Shown here: one piece after another, positions 57,880 through 64,000 of the stretch
Numbering within the stretch: the stretch's first letter is position 1
Layout: every line of letters starts with the position of its first letter
Assembly (NCBI GenBank): GCA_902702965.1
Contig: CACRXP010000308.1
Location: 349,157-413,156, forward strand
Length of the DNA: 64,000 nucleotides
DNA from: Spirometra erinaceieuropaei
Lineage: Eukaryota; Platyhelminthes; Cestoda; Diphyllobothriidea; Diphyllobothriidae
Direction: 5' to 3'
The notes under the pieces: generated by a model
The model's database searches: none
What the model was told of the DNA's origin: nothing
Seen by the model: only the letters and a program-made list of their open reading frames with translations
Made by a program: the position numbers and the translations under genes

Positions 57880-59780
57880 TCACAATCCTAAATTGCAGGT
57901 CCGAAAAGAAAGCACTGGTGAAATTGAGGAATTTAAGAGAATGAAAAGTGGTTTCCTGAAACAGACCGACAACTTCGCAAACCGGTCGACAGCTGAATCA
58001 GTAATACGACTCAAATGATTCCGAAATCAGGTGCCTAAATACGCTGCACTTTCTGTGAAAAGTTAGCCATTGTCTACATCTGAATATATCGCAGGTCGGC
58101 ACAAGAAGGATTGTCGTTCTTTAGGAGACACTAGCTGTCAAGGTACTATGGCAATGTCGACAACGCAAGAAATCCCAAACATGCAATTAAAGGGGTTTGA
58201 TGGACAATTACATTGATGTGTGGGAGCGTAGAATTAGATATACAAGCGGTTCCCGCAAGTTACCTTTCTGACCATATTTTGTTTCTGCTCCCACCGCATA
58301 AGTCATTTTCTGCCAGCGCGCGTGTGAGTCCTCGCTCTGTCTCAATGCCCATGAAATAATCAGAAAAGAAGCAGCGTTGTTTGGCTCCATGCTCTTACAG
58401 TGCTAGTGACAAGCCTTTCGCGGTCCCAGCAGGCTCTTTTCCTCCATATACTTCCTAAGGCTAGCGTTTTAATCCCCGGATTAATCGTATGACACAGGAA
58501 ATTTCTCTGCGCCCCGCATGCAGGAGATTTCAAAGCATATGTTTTTTTTTCAAGGAATTGCATTTGCTGTCGACTAATTATTTTATTATAAATATGAAGC
58601 TAATGAAGCCCGATCAAACTAGGGTGTAATTTTTTGGAAACTACTAAATTTACTCTTATACAACAGTATAATTCACACAACTTTCTGTTGACTAGCAGAC
58701 TTACAGCATCGAAGCACGGATGGAAACGCATAAAGAGATATTACTCCGACGAACCTGTGAGTTACTTCAAAATTCCCAGTAGCAACTTTTAAGATCTCAT
58801 TGGTGAACTGATAGGTTCGAAGGATGTGGAGGGGTTAAGTTAGTTTCTCCAAAAAAGACAGAAAAATTGCTGAAGGACGACAAATGTTTGCTCCATCATC
58901 GCGGGGTTATCATCAGCAGTTTTCAGCATGATCATTGGATCTTTTCTGATATACCATTTCCGATATAAATGTGGGATAATTTCGGGTTCATAACGGCATT
59001 GTTAAGCAGAAGCGATTCGAATGTTTGCCTCAATTTGCGGTGCAAACCCTTAAGATGTTTGATCTCTACAGCCGAAAGCTAGAATAATCTAGAACAGTTA
59101 TCTTCACTTGGTCCTGTGTACGACCAAAAATTTGATATTATTCCCATCCTTAAGCAGTAATCATGATGCTCGAGCGGTCAATCATAAAGGTGGGCACTTA
59201 AGTCAACCTTTCTGTAGAAGTCGTTTTTCAGCGACGATGCGAAATTTAAAAATGTTGTGCGTAAAAGGAAATAAACAAACTTTAGGATTAGCAAACCTGT
59301 CACAAGACCCATTATATAGCGGGTGTTTGTTATGGTTAAGCTTTTTAAATGATATAAAGAATAAAATGACTGTTATTAAAATCAAAATTGTCGCGCAAGT
59401 GTCCGAATCCAGTTAGCGCAACAGGCAAACAAGATGTACTTCCAAAAATACACCGAGATGTTTGAGGAAATACACTGCACAGCCATACTATGTTGGCCAA
59501 GTCTAGATTCCTAAAAGAATGGTCAGGATTGCAAAAGAAGGCTCCCTCGTACTTCAAAGGCTTCAACCCCTAAAATTAAGTACAATCAGTCGACATATAT
59601 TTGATGTCAGTATTTTTGAGATAAGCACACCGATAGACGGCGATTTGACTGGTAAATCAATATTGAATCAATGTCATTTGTTTGGCACAAAAGAAAGTCA
59701 ACAAAAGGGTCACAATGAGCTTTCTGTTACGACCTTTTTTCTGTTATATCTACACTCGGTACCATACATTATTTTACGCC
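57880..59780 (+). repeat. Repeat A, copy 2
   Basis: Collinear with 34500-36420. It follows B here, with the PLE between, whereas at 34-39 kb A precedes B. This is expected if the original order is a repeating C-B-A unit. Confidence 0.7.
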
Positions 59781-61544
59781 GCTTATTTATAACGCCCACC
59801 ATAATTTCGGTGGTAACGCTCTGGAATCCTTCGCAAATTTGATTTTTGGAAATTCCCCTCGAAAAGTATGCCTGTGAAGCAAAAGTCCTGATGGAAAAGC
59901 CAATATGCTGCATAGAGCTGCCTCCAGGTGCCTGAGGCCTTTGACTTTCAGCCGCTGATGTTTCGAATGACTTCCTCATAGTTTCTCCTGTCTGCTTAAA
60001 GAACTTTCAAATGTGAATAATCATATACAGTCAACTCGCCTAATGACGTCAAGCATTATCGACAATAGTACACGCATTGGATATCATGCGCCCCTCACTG
60101 TAGAACGCAAACATTTGTGAATGACAATTCGCAACACCTATCTGCAACTAGAATGTCGAATATATTCAGGTGACAATTAAACCGCTTGTGTGGAAAACTG
60201 TGTTTCTTAAAAATGTGGTATCAAACATATTGGGAACACGACAGAGGTGAAGTATTCTACAGACTCAAGTCAAGTGAAGCCTTCTATGTTTAAAGTTATT
60301 GTGGGATGAATACTTTGGATAAATTGCAGAAGGTTTAGAGCTGAATTAAGGAAGTAGCACTTGCTTGTTCGACACATTCAATTTCAAGGAGAAATAAAAC
60401 TGTTTCTGCCAATTAACTGTAAAGAATTAAGGTGCATCGCTGCAGTCAACGAAGCGAGGACTTTATGCAGCAGGTGGTTGTAGAGTACGCGTTAACACCA
60501 GCGAAAACCCTGACAACGTAACTGGCTGTTTAGCGGCGTTGAAGTTCTTATCAACAGGTCGCTGTACCGATCTCATAGTGTTTATCCCCTCACATTTGGC
60601 CAGATCTGACCATTCCAGTCATAATCGTCTTTGTCGCTGATGCGACAAATGCCAATTTAAACATCAATGCAGAAAAGTTTAGGAGTGCAAAAGCATAAAG
60701 GGGGAAAAATCTGAGATAAAATGTAGGTTTTGATTTGGGCTTCGCCGTCGAACTCCTCTGTGTTCGTCACCTAATGACTGACTACATATTATAATCCTTT
60801 CTCCCGATTTCTCCTATGGATAGACGGCATGTCCAATGCGATATCGCGGGGCATAGACACGCACATTTTGGTCATTTAAGTCCTCCGTGTCTGCGGTTAA
60901 GCCTCGGTGCTCATCTGCATCCACCGAGGCTTCTGCTTGATTCGTTTGGATGACACCTACCGTAAACGAATCCTGTTTGTCCTCTCCCATAAGATCTGAA
61001 AATTATGTGCTACCCTTGAACACTTTTATTGAAAATGGAAGCGAAGAGACGAGTCCCAGGAAGCAGTCTTGAGGCAGTCTTAAAATCCCGCTGATCGTTT
61101 CTTCTTCTTCTTCTTCTTCTTTTTCTTCTTCTTCTTCTTCAAGACTTTTAGTGTCTTACATTTATCTCTTCCACAATCTCGCGGAATTATTGTATTCACA
61201 ATTCCAAACTCTAACTGTTCCTCTTCTGCACAAACCCTGTCTGAGCAATGCTAGCAGTGTAATTGCGACAACGAACATGTCAATGTGTGCGTAGTCAGGA
61301 CAACACCCATGTACTTGCTCTAAGTCTTGTTGAACAGAATGATACTGCGATTTCGATTGATGCCATAGTTAACTGCTGACATCCGACATGCAATGTCGTC
61401 GTCCACTTTATATTCCTTGATATTCTGCTGCACAGGTTGGCAAACCTCTCCAGATATGCGAGGCGAGTTCCATTTTTACTATATTCAGGCTAGCTGCCTT
61501 ATGCATAATCACGGCATTTTACATGGCAGTTGTCAATCCAAACT
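59781..61544. other. Rest of the 8.4 kb unit; no supported gene
   Basis: An open frame on - (59979-59710, 89 codons, start ATG) overlaps the end of repeat A; its N-terminal part is Ser/Gln/Pro rich and has no recognised motif. No counterpart of 59990-61544 was found elsewhere in the window. It holds a TTC repeat at 61098-61140. Confidence 0.5.
61098..61140. repeat. (TTC)n microsatellite
   Basis: About 14 trinucleotides with one interruption near 61120. Confidence 0.95.
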
Positions 61545-61658
61545 TTGTGTACACGAACATGAAGATATACGGCCACGTATTTGCCGTTGAGGCAATGGTG
61601 GACATAGACACTGTCGGCTGCGTAAATATGTCCCCGCGAAAAGGCAGATGCGGGTTAG

Positions 61659-62054
61659 TTAAATGGGTTTAATATCCGTTGGCAGCGAGGATGTTTTGTC
61701 AACAATTCCGTCGCAACTATTAACAACAACACTTACTTTGTCTTTGGACGTTCGTTCCAGAATGTGTAATCGGTACCCATTTATTCTGTTAACTTTGTCT
61801 AGGTGATCGCGTTTTGCCTTCACCCTACAATTCCTCCGAGCATATTGCGGACCCCTGGACAATAAGAATATTCGTAAGGTGCAGACTGGAACTATGGGCC
61901 AGAAAGATGGGTTATTAAAACAACCTTCTGAATGAAGTCTGCAGATAGTCGTGTATACAAGAGCCCCTGAATAATGAAGGGCGCCACTGCGATCTACTGC
62001 GAAATAATCTGTTACGTTTTCTGCTTCTTGATCGTGGAAGACGAAAGATCGCAT
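61659..62054 (-). pseudogene. Open frame, possibly cadherin-like (copy 2)
   Basis: 131 codons on -, start ATG at 62052-62054, stop at 61659-61661. Contains FHDQEAENVTDYFAVDRSGA near residue 5, NNPSFWPIVPV near residue 47, GYRLHILE near residue 90 and a DGIVDKTSS block. The layout suggests broken extracellular cadherin repeats, with the stretch between the VD-SG block and NNP-FWP deleted; other frames also carry cadherin-like scraps (GKYVAVYLHVRV, near 61580). It is the least damaged copy of this segment. No membrane helix. A chance resemblance cannot be excluded. Confidence 0.35.
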
Positions 62055-62452
62055 TTCGAATAATCCCGAATACTTGAGAGCTGGACCAAAATTGTCAGAG
62101 CGTCATCAATCGATCATCTCCAATCTGTGATTCGGACTAAATGCTGAACATGGCCACTTATCCCTATTCACCATATGGCCTTCAGCATAAGCCTAGGGCA
62201 ATGCTGACTCGGAACGCCTACAGAAAGCTGTCCCATTTAAAAATATGCTTTGTATAAAAGGACCGCTTTGGATGAGTCCAAATACGCAGAGAGATCAAGC
62301 AGCTACGGAGGGCTATATCTATTTGGTAGGCATGGATGTATCTACGTCTACAACATAACAACCCTTCATTTGACACCGAACATGCCTCCAAGTGCCATAA
62401 CTAATTTATCTGCGTTTAACAAACAGTTGTCGACGGAATGTGGTTGTGTTTC

Positions 62453-62650
62453 TTATTGCTGCAGGTTTTTGTGGCGGGCCGACTGCGCTGACGTCAAATG
62501 CTTTCCTCCCCGTTTGGTTATCAGTTTTCTTGACAGATCAAGTCTGTCATATGCGCTCATGCGCGTCGTAGAGGACTTGAGGTTAAAAAGAGCTTCAGTC
62601 AACTCACTCTCATGTTCCAGGACGTTGAATACCGCGAGGACCTTCGAATC
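62453..62650 (-). pseudogene. Decayed frame of unknown protein (copy 2)
   Basis: On -, 65 codons to TAA at 62453-62455, preceded by an acceptor-like taatcag. It matches 54007-54249 over SKVLA, VLE-E, LKSSTT-MS and then diverges by frameshift. The + frame 62250-62657 is its antisense shadow. Confidence 0.36.
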
Positions 62651-62860
62651 TGATTAATTATCTGACATAAAGGCGCTTTCTCCAGACCCCCTCCAAGAAG
62701 TATATGTAAAATGCAATAAGGAAACCTATTGGATGATGCTGACCGACTACCCAATTGCATATCGGTGATTTCACTGTTATTGCAGAATCCACAGCAGCTT
62801 ACGGACAGCAGTCCTTGTTCACGGTGCTTATTCGACCGGATGAGTAAAAATCTCGTGGCG

Positions 62861-63937
62861 ATTTTGACTGCAGTACTGAGAAAAATACTGCCCGGTAGAT
62901 GGCGCGTCTTTGTCGGTTTCTCTGGTGTTAGCACAAGTGATCAGCGGAGGTATTTACACTTTTTTCCGGAATTCTCCTAGCCGTCACGTTTTTTGTATAA
63001 GCGAGGCAAGTTGTTGTATGTACTTGAATGTTACCACGGATGCAGATTATCGGTACCTAATATTCTTGTCATGCGGATCGACAGTCTGCCTGGCCTAGAA
63101 GTGCATATGTGTGACAGAATTGTTGATGTACCCGGAAATATAACACCTTAGGTATGATAGCTTCCACTAAAATATTCGAACAAGTCGTATATATGATCTG
63201 GCTTGCCTACGGGTTAAACAAGCAGACGTAGATACTTCAGTTTAATATAAATGTAGTATGCTAAGTGGCACCAGAATTCGTGCAGCCAGATGACTACTAA
63301 TTGCCAAGTCAATGTCAAAAACTAGCGGTAATTACATTCGCATGGATTAGTCTGCGTAGACCAGCATACAAGACATAATCTGAACCTCGTGGGTCATTCT
63401 TTGTACATAGACTGTCTGACCGGCGGAGTTAGCCTACTCCGCAGGGCATAATAATCGGCTGGGTTGTTGGGCAGTCCGTCTAATTGACAGGCGTGACCCG
63501 TCGCTTAATTTAGGTTAACAGTTGTCCTGAGTTTCAACAGCGTGTGTTGATTCTTTCATTGAGAGGAAAACACCAGAGTCGTATTTCAGCGGTTTCTTGC
63601 TTGTAGGGTCAACTGAAGCAGTGACTGACGCGGGAAATGCGCTTACTTAAGTTTAACTGAAATTCATCGTAGGATGGTGATGCGAAATCGATTTGTCGAA
63701 TGCCATCCCCTTTGTTGTGGTGATATATTTTGACCGCACTATTTATGTTGCAATATTATAAATATATATAAGTTGTATTAGGATAAAATCGAAAATGTTT
63801 TTGTCGTCTAGTCGTCAGTAATCTGAAAACTATACTTATTTTCCATGCTGATAGTAAGGCGCTAAGCCATAGGCACACAGCAATGGTTTTCAGTAGACAA
63901 AACAGTTGTTTATATCCCTTCAATTATAAGAAATTCG
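62861..63937 (+). repeat. Repeat B, copy 3 (interrupted)
   Basis: Collinear with 54501-55580 and with 36421 onward. The match stops near 63937, where a PLE fragment begins. Confidence 0.78.
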
Positions 63938-64000
63938 ATAAAAAGTATTCGAAAGGGATCAGGTGCTGACATTCAAAGAACATCTCAACGCCGTCTTCGC
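63938..64000 (+). pseudogene. PLE reverse transcriptase fragment at window edge
   Basis: On + the last 50 bases read DQVLTFKEHLNAVF, the same RT motif as QVLAFKEHFNVVF at 42700 on -. The insertion starts within the motif region, so it is 5' truncated; the rest lies beyond the window. The frame is open as far as seen. Confidence 0.75.

Larger units (their letters stand above)
61545..62860 (+). repeat. Repeat C, copy 2
   Basis: The second copy of 53149-54500. The left boundary is sharp (matching starts at tgtgtacacgaac in both). It leads directly into B at about 62860. Confidence 0.88.

Noticed and set aside
62250..62657. 135-codon open frame on +
   Set aside because: It is antisense to a - strand frame conserved between the two C copies and is not kept on + in copy 1.
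1..64000. tRNA, rRNA and CRISPR features
   Set aside because: No convincing T-loop/anticodon arrangement, rRNA-like block or regularly spaced short repeats were seen; the repeats present are microsatellites and dispersed elements.

Overview
This is eukaryotic nuclear DNA: AT-rich, with no operons, long stretches without coding potential, dinucleotide and trinucleotide repeats, GT-AG splice signals and many decayed retroelements. The mix of Penelope-like elements (PLEs) with GIY-YIG endonuclease, CR1/Jockey-group LINEs, a BEL/Pao element and a Ty3/gypsy element with a flatworm-style zinc-finger/protease block fits a parasitic flatworm (tapeworm or fluke). That is inference from element style; no housekeeping gene was recognised to confirm it.

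Layout. 1.4-10.7 kb: two 1.4-1.6 kb inverted arms enclose about 6 kb that holds the remains of a multi-exon gene on + (exons near 3.2, 4.7, 7.1 and 8.1 kb) and a PLE 3' end. 13.2-16.3 kb: a 5'-truncated LINE, two convergent PLE endonuclease genes, an (AT)33 tract and a perfect 71-bp fold-back. 17-22.5 kb: a decayed coding region with one membrane segment on - plus several weak exon candidates. 25.2-28.8 kb: BEL/Pao pol on -. 29.6-32.6 kb: an internally deleted CR1-like LINE on +. 33.2-34.5 kb: a gypsy protease/RT remnant on -. 34.5-39.15 kb and 53.15-64 kb: long low-copy repeats (here called A, B and C), the second locus forming a tandem duplication with an 8.4 kb period. 41.9-42.9, 57.2-57.8 and 63.9-64 kb: more PLE fragments. 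47.86-49.62 kb: an apparently intact two-exon gene on - that is the paralogue of the broken gene at 7.1-8.4 kb.

The best candidate for something undescribed is that paralogous pair. Exon A is 275 nt in both copies, starts in the same phase after a cag acceptor and ends at the same codon with a GTRAGY donor. Exon B starts in phase 0 after a cag acceptor and ends at an aligned stop. The protein is not one I recognise. A second notable signal is a recurring hairpin-plus-GAAACGTC motif just upstream of AATAAA at the ends of PLE-related copies; the stem sequences differ between copies while pairing is largely kept.
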